DNA of 36,967 nt from Geminicoccaceae bacterium. GTDB lineage: Bacteria > Pseudomonadota > Alphaproteobacteria > Geminicoccales > Geminicoccaceae. A program made the position numbers and the translations under genes. Below are positions 8,037 through 20,000 of the stretch, piece after piece; the stretch's first letter is position 1; each line of letters begins with the position of its first letter. The stretch lies in contig RECO01000124.1 of the NCBI GenBank assembly GCA_007694015.1, positions 1-36,967 on the forward strand. The letters run 5' to 3'. The notes below the pieces were generated by a model. That model searched no databases, had not been told where the DNA came from, and saw only the letters and a program-made list of their open reading frames with translations.

Positions 8037-11000
8037 TCTCCGTCATCGACGGGGCCAACCCCATCAGCGCGAGCTGATCCTCGTCGTCCATGATGAACCA
8101 ATCCTCGTCGTCCGCGGCTGCCGCCGCTTCCCACGGCGCCGCCTCGGCCGCCGCCTCCGCCTCCGCCTCGGCCGCCTCGGCCGCGGGGTCGGGGAACACC
8201 TCGAAGCCCTCGTCGGCCGACGGCGTGGCCCGGAGGGCGGCGGCGCCGGGTTCGACGATCCAGCGTTCGCCGTCGCCGTCGCCGTCGACCTCGAGCGGAT
8301 GCTCGCCGGTGAGCCGCACCGTCAAGGGTTGCAGGGCGCTCGCGATGCTGCCGCCGACGCTGAGCCGCGCCCGTTCCGCGACGATCTGCTCGGCGAAGTC
8401 CCCGCCGGCGGTGAGGTCGTCCGGCGTCGCCAGGCGAACCGCACCGAGCGGTGCTTCGATGCGGACGATCTCCAACCCGGCGCCCGCGTCGATAGCGACG
8501 CCACCGCCGGTGGAGACGAGGTTGGCGAGGCGCGTTGGCCGGACGGTCGTGAGGTTCACGTCGCTGCCGGCACGGGCCGTGATCGTCGGGGCGTCGATGG
8601 TTGGCCCGTCCCATCCCTCGAGCCCGATCGCCGCACCGGCGACGAGGTCCACGGCCCGGGCTTGGATCGCCTTGGCGCCTGCCTCCGCCTCGGCCTCCGG
8701 TGCCGTGCGGATCGATCCGCTCAGGGCCGCGATGCGGAGGTCGGTGGTCTCGGCGTCGCCGCCGATGCGGGTGGTGGTCACGTCGCCCGCCGCCAAGACG
8801 TCGATGATAAGGGCGGCGCCGTCGATCCGGCTGCCCGGCGCCATCCGCACCTCCCCCGCCTCGGCCAGGAGCGTCAACGTCGGCGCACCCTCGGTGATGA
8901 CGATCCCACCGGCCGGGCCGAACACGAGATCACCGCTCGGCTCGGTCGGCGGTGGGGGCGGCTGCACCTGCCCGAACAGGCGCGCCAGAATCGCCACGTC
9001 GGCCGGGCCGACGAAGCCGTCGCCATCGAGATCGGCGCGCGCATCGTTCGTGCCGAACACGCTCGCCATGTAGGCGACGTCGGCCGGGCCGATGAAGCCG
9101 TCGCCGTCGAAGTCGGCGTTGATGTAGTCGGGGTCGAGGTCGCTCGATTTCAGCGCCACCCCGGCGGCGAGGGTCACGTCGCCGCCGGCGGTGGTGATCG
9201 GCTGGTCGACCTCGAGGTCGCCGTGCGCCCGGAGGGTGAGCGGTGCCCGGGCGATGGTGATCGGCCCCGCCACCACGGCATCGCCGTCGACGGTGAGGGC
9301 CACCGGCCCTGCGGCGCCGAGGGCTGGGCCGCTCGCCGCTGCGGCGATGGCGAGGTCGCCGTCATTGGTGAGCCAGAGGCCCGTGCCGATGCGCGGGGCG
9401 GTGAGGGTGTGGATGCGCGTCTGGAGGGGGGCGCCCTCGGCGCCGACGGGGCCCTCGACCACGAGGTGCAGCCGCGCTGCCTCGATCGTCGGCTCGAGCG
9501 TCGGCTCGACCGTCGGCTCGCCTGGGGACCCGGCCGCCTTGATCGTGCCGGCGGGATCGAAGTTCAAGATGACCACGTCGCCGCCGGTGACGAGTTGGCC
9601 CATGGCGATGGCGCCGTTGGCGAGAAGCCAGATGTCGCCGTTGGCGGCATCGATCCGGCTCTCGGGCGCCATGCGGATGCCGTCGGCACCGAAGGCCTCG
9701 AGCAGCACGAGGGGGGCACCGCCCACCACCCCAATGCCACCCGCGCTGCCGACGGCGAGCCCGCCCTGCACCGAGAGCCGGACCTCGCCGTCGCGCGTGG
9801 TGAGCGGTGCGTCCAGCGTCAGAGCGGCGGCCTGGAAGCCAATCCGGCTGCCGTCGCCGAGCGTTTCGACCGGCTGTCGGATGGCGAGGTCGCTGCCCGG
9901 TGCTTGGAGGTCGATGTGACCGCCCGCCCGCAAGCCCGCGAAGGTGGGCTCGACGCCACCGATGGTGAGATCGCCCGCGTCGGCTTCGAGCCAGAGGGCG
10001 CCGCCGGCCTCGGCTTGCAGGTGCTGGACCGCGAGCCGCAGCCGGTCGCCGGGTGCGCCGATGTTGCCGCCCGCGACCAAGAGCGCCGCATCCGCTGCGA
10101 CGTGCCTGAGGCTGCCGGCCCCCGCCACGATGTCGCCCGCCGCCGTCAGGCGAACCCGTCCCTCGGACGAGTCGGTTCGCTCCGAGACCTCCAGCCGCCC
10201 GACCGTGGCCGTAGCGGCGACGTCCACCTCGATCAGCCCGCCCGAGACCAGCTCCTGCAGCCGCGCATCGCCCGCCACGGCGAGGCGGATGTCGCCGCCG
10301 GTCCCGACCACGATGGCGCCATCGACCTGCACCTCCAAGGCGTCGGTGCTGCCGACGCCCAACGGCGCGTAGAGTTCGAGGCTCGTGGCGGTGATGTCGC
10401 GGAGGGCGTCGGCCTGGGCCTCGACGATGGCGCCCCTGAAGCTCTCCAGGCGGACGTGCCCGGCGCCGCGCACCACGCCGTCGCTGCCGCCGCGATGGCC
10501 GAGCACGATGTCGCCGATGGCCCTGAGGTCGATGACCGCAGCCGGAGCGTCGGCGCGCACCCCCTCGTCGACGAACAACTCGCCGAGGGCGACGAGGTCG
10601 ATGCCGCCGTCGGCCCGCAGCCCGAAGGCGAACGGGCTCACGGCGCCGAGACGGAGATCACCGTCGTTGGCCAGTGCAAGGCGACCGCCGACGACCGATT
10701 CCAGCGAATCGACGCGCGTCCAAAGCGGCCGTTCGGCGCCCGCGTCGCCGTTCGCGCGCAGCAGCAGGCCTCCCGCCTCGACGTGGTAGCCGTCCTGCTC
10801 CAGGCCGTCGATCGCCGTCGCTGTCGAGCCGACGAGTTCGACCCGCCCGCCGTCGGTCCGAACCGAGGACAGCAACAGCACGTCGCCGGCCTGAAGCGTG
10901 ACGTTGCCGCGCGCGCCGTCGATCACGCTGCCGGCCCCCATCACCAGATCGCCGACACCGTCCAGATTGCCGTCTGCCGTCAGCCGCACGGGGTGGGAGC

Positions 11001-14000
11001 CCTGTTCGGGGCCCACGACGACGCCCGGTGCGAGGCGAAGGTCGGCGCTCGCGGTGAGGAAGATGGCGCCCTCGCGAGTGGCCACCGGCGCCTCGACCAG
11101 GAGGTCGCCGTCGGCGTTGATCGTCAAGGCGGCGAGGATCGAGGGCTGGACCAGGCGCACGTCGACCGCGTCCTGGATCGTCAGCGTGCCGCCGGCCCAC
11201 GTGCTCAACCGGGTGGGTGCGCCGGCGACCAGACCGTCGAGTCGCAGATCCCCCCGGTTGGACAGCGCGACGCCGCCCTTGGCTGCCCGCAGCTCGATCG
11301 CCGCCACGCCGGTCTGCAACGATGCCCCGATCGTCCCGATCGAACCGTCGAGCGTTTCGAGCTTCGCCGACGTTGCCCGCAGTGCCATGCGACCCGGATC
11401 GGTGGCGAGGATGTCGCCGCCGGCCACCAGATGGACGTCACCGGTGTCGGCGCGGACGTCGCCGAGACTGGCGGTGCCGAGGACGCGCAGGTCGACTTCG
11501 CCGCTCCGGGCCGCCACCTCGGTGAGGTCAGCGTCGCCGAGCACGGCGAGGCGGATGTCGGTCCCGGCCATGACCCGGATCGGGCCGCTGACGGCCACCT
11601 CCAGATAGCCGTCGCTCGCCCCCGCCGGCCCGCCGACACGCCCCGCCGGCCAGAAGGGATCGGCGCCGAGCGGTGCGATCAGGTCGAGGCTGGCGGCGCG
11701 GATGTTCAAAAGGTTGCCGTCGAAGGCATCGACGATGCCGCCCCGGCTCGCCTCCAGCGAAACGTGGCCGGTCGCGTAGACGAAGTCGACCGCGAGGTCG
11801 AAGGTCGGCTCCACGATGTAGATGTCGTGGCCGCGCGCCGTCAAAGCCCCGCCCTCGGATTGGCGGTCGACGATGACGGGCCGTTCGGCCGTGCCGATGG
11901 AGTTGCCCTTCGCCGCCTCCAGCACGATGCTGCGGGCCAGCACGTGGGCGACGGCCTCCTCTGGTGCCGTGATCGCGCCGTCGGTCTTGAGGCGCACCGT
12001 GCCGGTGTTGGCCCCAACGAAGCCGAGGGCGACGTCGGTCTCCGAGCCGATGTAGATCGAGCCGCCGCCGCTGGCAGTGGCACGCAGGACGCCGCCCAAC
12101 AGCTCGATGTCGACGTCTTCCCGCTGGATCACCTCGATCGCCACGACCGGGGTCGTGTCACCGGCATCGACGTCGACACGGTTCCCGCCCGCGTCGAGAT
12201 AGCGGAGGTCGTCGCGCTCGGCCGTGCTCAACGCCAGGAATTGCGCCTCGGACAGGCCGTTGGCGGCGATGTCGGCGAGGTCGATGCGGAGGGTTGCGTC
12301 CAGCGTCTCGCCGATGTCGTGCCCGGCACCCACGCTGAGGGTGATGTTGCGGCCGATGACGTTCGGCGCCTCGATGGTCGGTGTGGTGTCGACCACCTCC
12401 TTCAACACGATCGCCTTGGCGATGCCGTTCGCCAGCTGCGCGTTGGTCCAGGCCGCCCCTTCGACCAACCCCGCCCGCTCCGCTGCATCGGCCGTGAAGC
12501 GGTAGGTCGGGTCATAGGCCTGGACCAACGCCGGATCGCGCGCGGCAAGCTCCGCGTGAATGCGCCGGAAGTTGGCCGTCTCGTCGGCCTCGAGCGCGGC
12601 GATGGCGGCGGCATCCAGCCCTTGTTGTTCGAGGGCGGCGCGCGTCGCCGCATCGTAGCGGAAGGCGAAATCGGCCGGGTCGAAATCGGTGGCGGCGAAG
12701 CGGACGAGCTGGTGGGTGCTCAGAAGCGTCAAGGTCGGGCTGCCGGCGTCGAGGCCGGGCTCGAGGGCAACGAAGCCCCTGCCGTCGCGGGCATCGGCGG
12801 CGGTGGTGGCGAGCTTGATGGTCCGCGCATCGACCACGCGAACCACGTAGGTCGCCCCGTCGTCCAGACCCGCGATCGAGGCCCCGCCGGCCGAGTAGAT
12901 CACCGCCTGGCCGTTGCGATAGCCGTGGTCGGTGGCGAAGCCGAGGGTGGTGTCGAGCCGGGTGAGGTTGCCGCCGCTCGCGAGCACCTTGCCGAAGACG
13001 ACCGGCCCCGTCAGGACGGCGTCACGGCCGAGGCCCGCGGCCGAGACCAGCTCCAGCCCGGCACCATCCGGTGCCACGGCGGCCACCAGGTAGACGCCAT
13101 CGGCGCCGCTGCCGCCGAGCTGCACGGCATCGCCGACCTGGAAATCGGCGAAGAAGTCCAGCGCGGCGCGCCCCGCGGCGTCGACCACGCGGACGGTGTT
13201 CGAAGCGGCGTCGATGCGCACGACCTGCCCGGCTTCGGTGACCACGTCGGCCGTCGGCAGCGTCGTGTCGAGGGCGATGAAATTCGTGCCGTTTTGGGCG
13301 TCGGCGGCCGACGCCGTCAGCCGCAGCGCGGTCGCGTCGACCACGTGCACCACGTAGGTGGCGCCGTCCTCCAGGCCGCCGACCCCAGCGACGTCACGCG
13401 TACCGGTGAAGCGGACCCGATCGCCCGTGCGCAGCTCGTGCGGGGCGTCCAGCCGCAAGGTCAGGCCGTCGTCGGCGACGTCGTCCTGGGTGATGGCCAA
13501 GGGGGCGACGTCCGCGGCGACCGTGGCGATGCGCGCCGCATCGATCGCCCGGGTGGTTCCGGCCCGAACCTCGACGTCAACGAGGTTCTCCCCGAGCAAA
13601 GCGTCGGCGCGGCTGGTCGCGAGCTGCACGCGCTGGTCGTCGATGACGTGGACGAAGTAGACGCCACCATCGACCGCGCCCGCCAGCGTGTCCGCCGTCG
13701 CCGCGACCAGCCTCGAGGTCACCGCGTCGCCGGTGGTGAGGCCGTGGTCGACGCCGAGGTCGATGACGCCGTCCGCCACGGCCAGCGCGCTGAAGCCGGC
13801 GCTCACCGGCACCCGCTCCAGTTGGCGGGCGTCTTGCCAATAGCGGGCGTAGTCCTGGTTCCTCGCCAGCTCGAAGCCGACCACGGTGCCGGCCCCGGCC
13901 TGCTCGGCGAGCTGGTCGCCGAGGTTCATGCCGGCCCAGAGACGCTCCAGGTCGGCGATCGCCCGCTCGTCGCGGGCCTGCTCGGGGTTGCGGTCGAGCA

Positions 14001-17000
14001 GGCTGCCGTTCGGCACGGACAGGGTGACGTCGCCGAAGGCCGAGCGGGCTTCGATCAGCGGCAGGTCGCCGCCCTGCTCGGTGAGGAAGATGTCGCCCGC
14101 GGCCCGCACGACGAGCCCGTCGTCGGGGCCGAAGGCCGAGCGGAGCTGGAGGGGCTTGTCGGCTGCACCGATGGCGCCGGTGCGCGATTCCAGCGCGACC
14201 CGCCGGCCCTCGACGTCGGTGCCTTCGAAGAACGACTGGCGGATGTCGCCGTCGACGCGGATGCTGACGTCGCCGTCGCCGCTCTGCACGCCGCGCAGCG
14301 TCACGCTGCCGGTGAGCACGTCGACGTTCACGTCACCGCGGTCGCTGCGCAAGTTCAGCTCGCCCTCCACCTCGGTGAGGTCGACCCGAAGCGGCGTCGC
14401 CGCACCGATGCCGTCGCCGGCCGCGACCTGAAGGCCGGCCGCGCTGATGCGGGTGCCGGCGGTGACCATCTCAACCGCACCCCCGGCCGTGAGGTCGACC
14501 TTGCCCGCGGTGTTGGTGATCGGCCCCGCGAGATGCAGGTCGCCGCCGGTCGTCACCGTGATCGCACCCTGGTCGCTGCCGATGAATGCGATGGCGATCG
14601 GGTGGTCCGCCTTCAGCGTGTGGCGGAAGAGCCACGCTTCAGGGACGAGGTAGTCGCGCTGGAGTTCCGTCTCCAGCTGCGGATTGACCGGACCGGCGCG
14701 TGTCGAGAGCTGCTGGTCGAGCAACGTCACCGGCCCGACGAAGGGCGCGGCCGTGAAGACGTAGCCGGGGTTCTCGAACAGCGTCTCCAAACCCACGAGT
14801 TGGTCGCGGGACAGCACGAGTTCCGACGGCAGGACCGCGGGTTCCGCGACCGGCGACCGCGTGATCTGCGGGTTGAACGGCGGATCGGGATCGTCCGTAC
14901 CGAGGCCGGAGAACGGCTGGTCTTCGCCTTCCGGGTTCCAATTCGCGGTCCACGTCCGCGTTTCGATCAGGGACTGATCGAGCACGTTGGTCCAGCGCAG
15001 GAGCTGGCCTTCCTGCGGTTGGTAGGCGACGGCCTCGTCCGGCCCGGACGTGGTGACGCGCCCGTCCAGGATCAGGGCGGCGCCGTCGTCCAAGACCTCG
15101 CCGACGTCGAAGGTGATCCCGCCCGTGCCGCTGGCGCTCCGGACCGTCAGCCGGTCGCCGGCCTGCAGGCCCGCGAAGGTGTTGGCGGCCTCGCCGGTGC
15201 CGTCGTCGCTCAACACCAGGACCGAGCCGCCGAAGATGAACGTGCTGCCGGCAAAGGTTCGCGGCGCGTCGAAGGCCGTGGATTCGAAGATCAGCCCGCT
15301 CTCCATCACGATCGGCGGCAAGCCGGTGACGTTGCGCGTCGTTTCGATCGTGTCGCCGACGCGGCGGTAGATCGTCTGGAGGGGGGTGCCGGCGGCGTTC
15401 GTTTGCGCGGTGTCGGTGATGACGATCTGCCCCGCGATGCCGTCGCCGCCGGTATCCAGGCGGTTGAGCCTGAGGGCGAAGTCGGTGCGGTTGTCGATGG
15501 TGATGGTGCCGAAGCCGTCGACCGCCTGCAGCCGCCCCGAGCCGGTGCTGACGACGTTGCCGTGGAGCGAGATGTAGCCGCCCTGCACGGCGACGTTGCC
15601 GACGACGATCGAGCGGGTCTCCAGGTCGTAGAAGGTGGTGATGCCCTTGGCATCCGCCACGGCGTCGAGCCGGATCAACCCGTCCGGCCCCGGCGCCGGC
15701 TCGCCGGTGAGGACCAGCGAGGGCGCAAAGGCAGCCTCGACTTCGCGCATCTGCTGCTCGAGGCCCAGCGCGCGGAAGGAATCGTACATCCATTGCGCCT
15801 GCGCGATCTGTGCGCGTTGCGCCGGATCGACGTCGATGACGACGTGCCGCTCCGGTCGCCCGCTTTGGATGGTGCCGTTGACGTTGAGGTAGACGGCATC
15901 GATGAACACGTCGCCGCTGGCGAGGATGGTGCCCCCCGGCTTTACGCCGCCCAACTGCACGGGCATCGACAGCCCGAGGAGCGGTATGCCCAAATCCGCC
16001 ACCTGCTGCCGTGCGGCACCCTCGAGGGGGCTCGCCTCGTCTCCCCATTGGCCGCTGACCGTGCCCGGCGCCTCGCCGCCGCCGAGCGGCTGGCCGCCCG
16101 CGTGGAAGATGCCGTCGTCGCTGAGGACGAAGTCGAGGCCGGAGCTGATGTTGATGCGGCCGGCATCGACATTGCCCGTCACCACCACGCTGCCGGTGGC
16201 GTTGCGCACGGCCAACTCGCCCTCCAGCACGCTCACCCGGCCGGTGATCTGCAGCATCGGTGGCGGTGAGGCGTCGGGCCTGGACGCATCGTAGCTGTTG
16301 ACGATGACGATGCGCGGCATGGCACCGCCGCTCGCGGTCACCACCTCGGCGAAGGTCGCCGATGCCTCGCCCCGGTTGCGGGCGTTGATGTCGGCGAGGC
16401 TCTCGACGCGCGCGTCGTTGAAGCGGATCAGCCCGCCCGAACCGGCGAGGATTTCGAGGTCGGTGATGCGCAGATAGTGCGGGCTCGCATTGGTGATCTG
16501 GATGACGGCGTCGCCCGGTGCGGCGATGCTGCCGCTGCCGGTCACGACGTCGCCGTAGAGATCGACGTTGCCGAGCCGGGCGGTGATCGTCGGCACGGTC
16601 ACCAGCGTCACGTTCAACTCGGCGCCCGGATCGGCGATGCCGAGCGTTGCGGCCTGGCGGGTCAGGCGATCGATCTGGAAGTCGTAGGCGGCAACGGCGG
16701 TCGGGTCCTTGGCATGCACCTGGCGCAGACGATGCAGCTCTTCGAGTTGCGCCCGGAAGTCGGCGGCGACGTCGATGGTTTCGAAGGTCAGGTCCTCGAT
16801 CCCCTCGCTCGCATCGAACGGGATCCCCGGCCCATCGTGGATGTCGACGAACCACTGCCGCGCGATGCCGGCCTCGACCTTGCCGTCGATCACCACCCGG
16901 TCGGCCGAGGTCGCGCGGCTGCTGCCGGCCACGATCTCGAACGACACCTGTGCCAGATCGAACAGGTCGGCGAACCAATTGACCACGTCCTCGCCGGCCT

Positions 17001-20000
17001 GGCGGTAGAGGTCCTTGCCGATCCCCCGCCCGGAGGCCGCAAGCTCGCCCTCGACCGCGCCGATGGCGACGTGCGCGACGCTCGAGACCTTGGCACCGGC
17101 TTCGACGGTCACGGTGTTGGCCATGCGGACGACGGCATCGGCGTCGGGTGCCGTCTCCACCGGAAACGCCGTCTGGTTCCAGAGATCGGTGCGGGCGTTG
17201 GCGCGGACGTCGTTCGCCTGGCCGAGCGCGTCACGGCCGGCAAAGACCGCGACCAGGGTGTCGGAACGCAAGGTGGCATCGCCCGCCACCGTTACGTCGT
17301 TGCGTGCGTTCACCTCGGCGCGCGACCCGCCCTGGGCGGCACCGGCCAAGCCGTAGGTCTTGGCCCGCGCCTCGGCCGACACGGCGGCGACGGTGCGCGC
17401 ACTCAACTCCACCTTGCCGGTGCCGTCGATCGAGGCCCGCTCGCCGATGCTGACGCGCGCCGCGAGCGGGCTCGCCTCGGTGCCCGCACGGAGGCGTGCT
17501 TCGGCCTTGGCGACGGCGATCGCACCGCCGCTGTCGAGCTTCGCCACGTCCGCGGCCTCGACGTCGTTCAGGGCGATCAGACGAACGGCGCCGGCGGCGC
17601 CACCAGCGGCCCGCAGATCGGCCGCCGCGCCGATGGTCACGTCGGTTGCTTGCCGGATGGTGGTCTCGCTCCTGGTGGCCGGCAGGTCGATCACCCCGCC
17701 CGAGCCCGCCTCGACGCTGAGCCCGCTGTCCGGCAGCGGCTTGCGCGTCCGGTTGGTGGCCTCGACGGTCATCGCGCGGCTGGCCGAAATGACGGTGCCA
17801 GCCCCCACCAGCGCCCCGACCGTGGCGTCGATCACGGTGGTGGCGAAGGCGCCGCTCCGGCCCACCACGCTGGCGCTGACGCTGTTGGCCCCAGCACCGG
17901 CCTCGGTCGTCTGCCGCGCGTCGAGGCGGACGTCGGCGGCCTTGACGTGGGCGGCATCGATGCGGGCGAGGGTCGTGGTCGCCGTGGTCGTGGTGGCGCG
18001 CGCGGCGGCACCTGCGACCACGCCGCCGCTGCCGCTGACGGCCCGGGCGGCTGCCCGCTCCGTGCCGATGGCGGCGACCGTGACGTTGCCGAGAGCCTCC
18101 AACTCGACGCCCGCATCCAGGCGCGCCTCGATGCGCCCCTCGGCGCGGGCGTCGGCCGGATTGGCGCCCGAGGCGACGATGCCGACGGCGAGCCCGGAGG
18201 CGACGGCTTCGGCTGCCGCCTCGCTCAGGGCTTCCACCCGCGCGTCGCCCTGCAGGGTCAGGCGAGCCCCCTCGCCGACGAAGGCGCGCACCACCGCTGC
18301 CGACAGCACGTTGGCGTCGGTCGCGTTGACGCCGATCAGCCCGCCACTGGCGCCGGTGGTCAAGGCACGCACGTTGTCGCCCCCGGCCGGCCGCCCCGAC
18401 TGGGCCCCGAGCGTCAGGCTCCGGGCCTCGATCCGAACCGCATCGCCGAGCCAAGCCTCGACCGTCTGCTCGAGCCGGGCATCGGCCCGCTGCACGCCGA
18501 CGCCGATGCCCAACCCGACGGCAATGCCGTCGGCACGGCTGTCGGCGAGCGCGGTCGACCGCGCCTGGACCACCAGATCGCCCGCGATGTCGACCGTCCG
18601 GCCGGCGCCGACATAGGCCTGGGTGGTGCCGGCAACGCGGGTGTTCGCCGCACCCCCCGCACCGGAAAGAACGCCGCCCGCCGCCGCCTTGGCATTGGCG
18701 ATGGCGACGTCGTGGCTGATTGCCTCCAGCGTGACGTGGCGCGCCCGCGTCACGTCACCCAGCACATAGGCCTCGGTCGTGCCGGCGCTGGTGGCGTGGG
18801 CGAACGAGCCGCCGGCCGAAACGGCGCCGATGGCGAGACCGAAGGCATCCGCCCGTGCGGTGTGGTCGGCCACGGCCCGAAGGGTGACGTCGCCCGCCGG
18901 GGCTGCGCGCCAGGGCGCGAAATAGCCGGCCGCACCGACATCGAGGCGCTGCTGGGCGACGTCGAAGACGAGCATCAGCCCGCTCGCGTCGAGGGCGTTG
19001 CCGGCGCCGTCGCGGAAGGCGAGCGGCCCGACGCTGAAGAGTGCCGCATTGCTGGTCACGGGCGTCGCCGCGGCCAGGCGCAAGGCGCGGCCGTCGTCGG
19101 CGATGGCATCGAAGGCGTAGAGTTCGTCGACGCCGCTGCCGGCGAGGCGGACCACCGAGCCCGCCCGCAAGGTGGCGTTGGCGTCGACGAAGGTGCGCAC
19201 TTCGGCTTCGTTCAGCGCCGTCGCCGTGGCACCGGCACCACCGCCCAGCAACGCACCGGCCGCGGACTGGGCAATGGCCGAGGCCCCCGCACCGATCGGA
19301 TCGCCCGCTGCGTCGATGTTGTGCAGCGTCTCGAGGACGATCGACCCGCCGGCATGGACGGTGGCGTTCTCGGCGATGAAGGTCGAGATGCGCGAGGCGA
19401 CGGTGGCGTTCGCGATCGACTGGCCCACCGCGACGCCGACGGAAGCACCGATGCCCCGAGACGTGGCGGCCGCCGTCGCCTCGCTGACGTTGCGCAAGGT
19501 GAAGTCGCCGCCGACCACGATCCGGGCGTCGGGCTCGACGAACAGGTTGACGACCGGGTCCACCAAGGCGGCGGTTCGCACCCCGAACCCGGCACCGCCG
19601 AGCCCCACCGACAGGCTTTCGCCGCCGGCCAGCGCCGTGCTGGTGGTCCGCACCTCCACCGTCAGGCTGCCCGGATGGACGATGGTCCCCTGCAGCGACA
19701 CGTCGATGCGGCCGCCGACATGGGCCAAGGCATCGACGGTGCCGACCGCCACCACCGGGTTGAGCGCGATGCCGCCGCCCTGCGCCACCGCGCGCTCGTT
19801 GGAGAGGATGCCGATGAAGACCGAGCCGTCGGCCTCGGTACCTGCGAGCACGGCACCGGCGCCGATCTCCAGGACGAACGCCGGCGCGCTGACCGCCGTC
19901 ACCTTGGCGACGCTGGAAAGCCCGACGCTGGTCGCCTCGTCCTCGCCCTCGCCGCCGATCAGCCACAAACCCCCGGCGCCGTAGCGGATGCCGCCCAGCT

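Noticed and set aside
8118-9530. Short tandem DNA repeats (gcctcggccgcc-type near 8118-8190; gtcggctcga units near 9485-9525) as a CRISPR or regulatory array
   Set aside because: They are in-frame codon repeats giving Ala/Glu and EPT/EPTLEPT peptide stretches, with no unique spacers.
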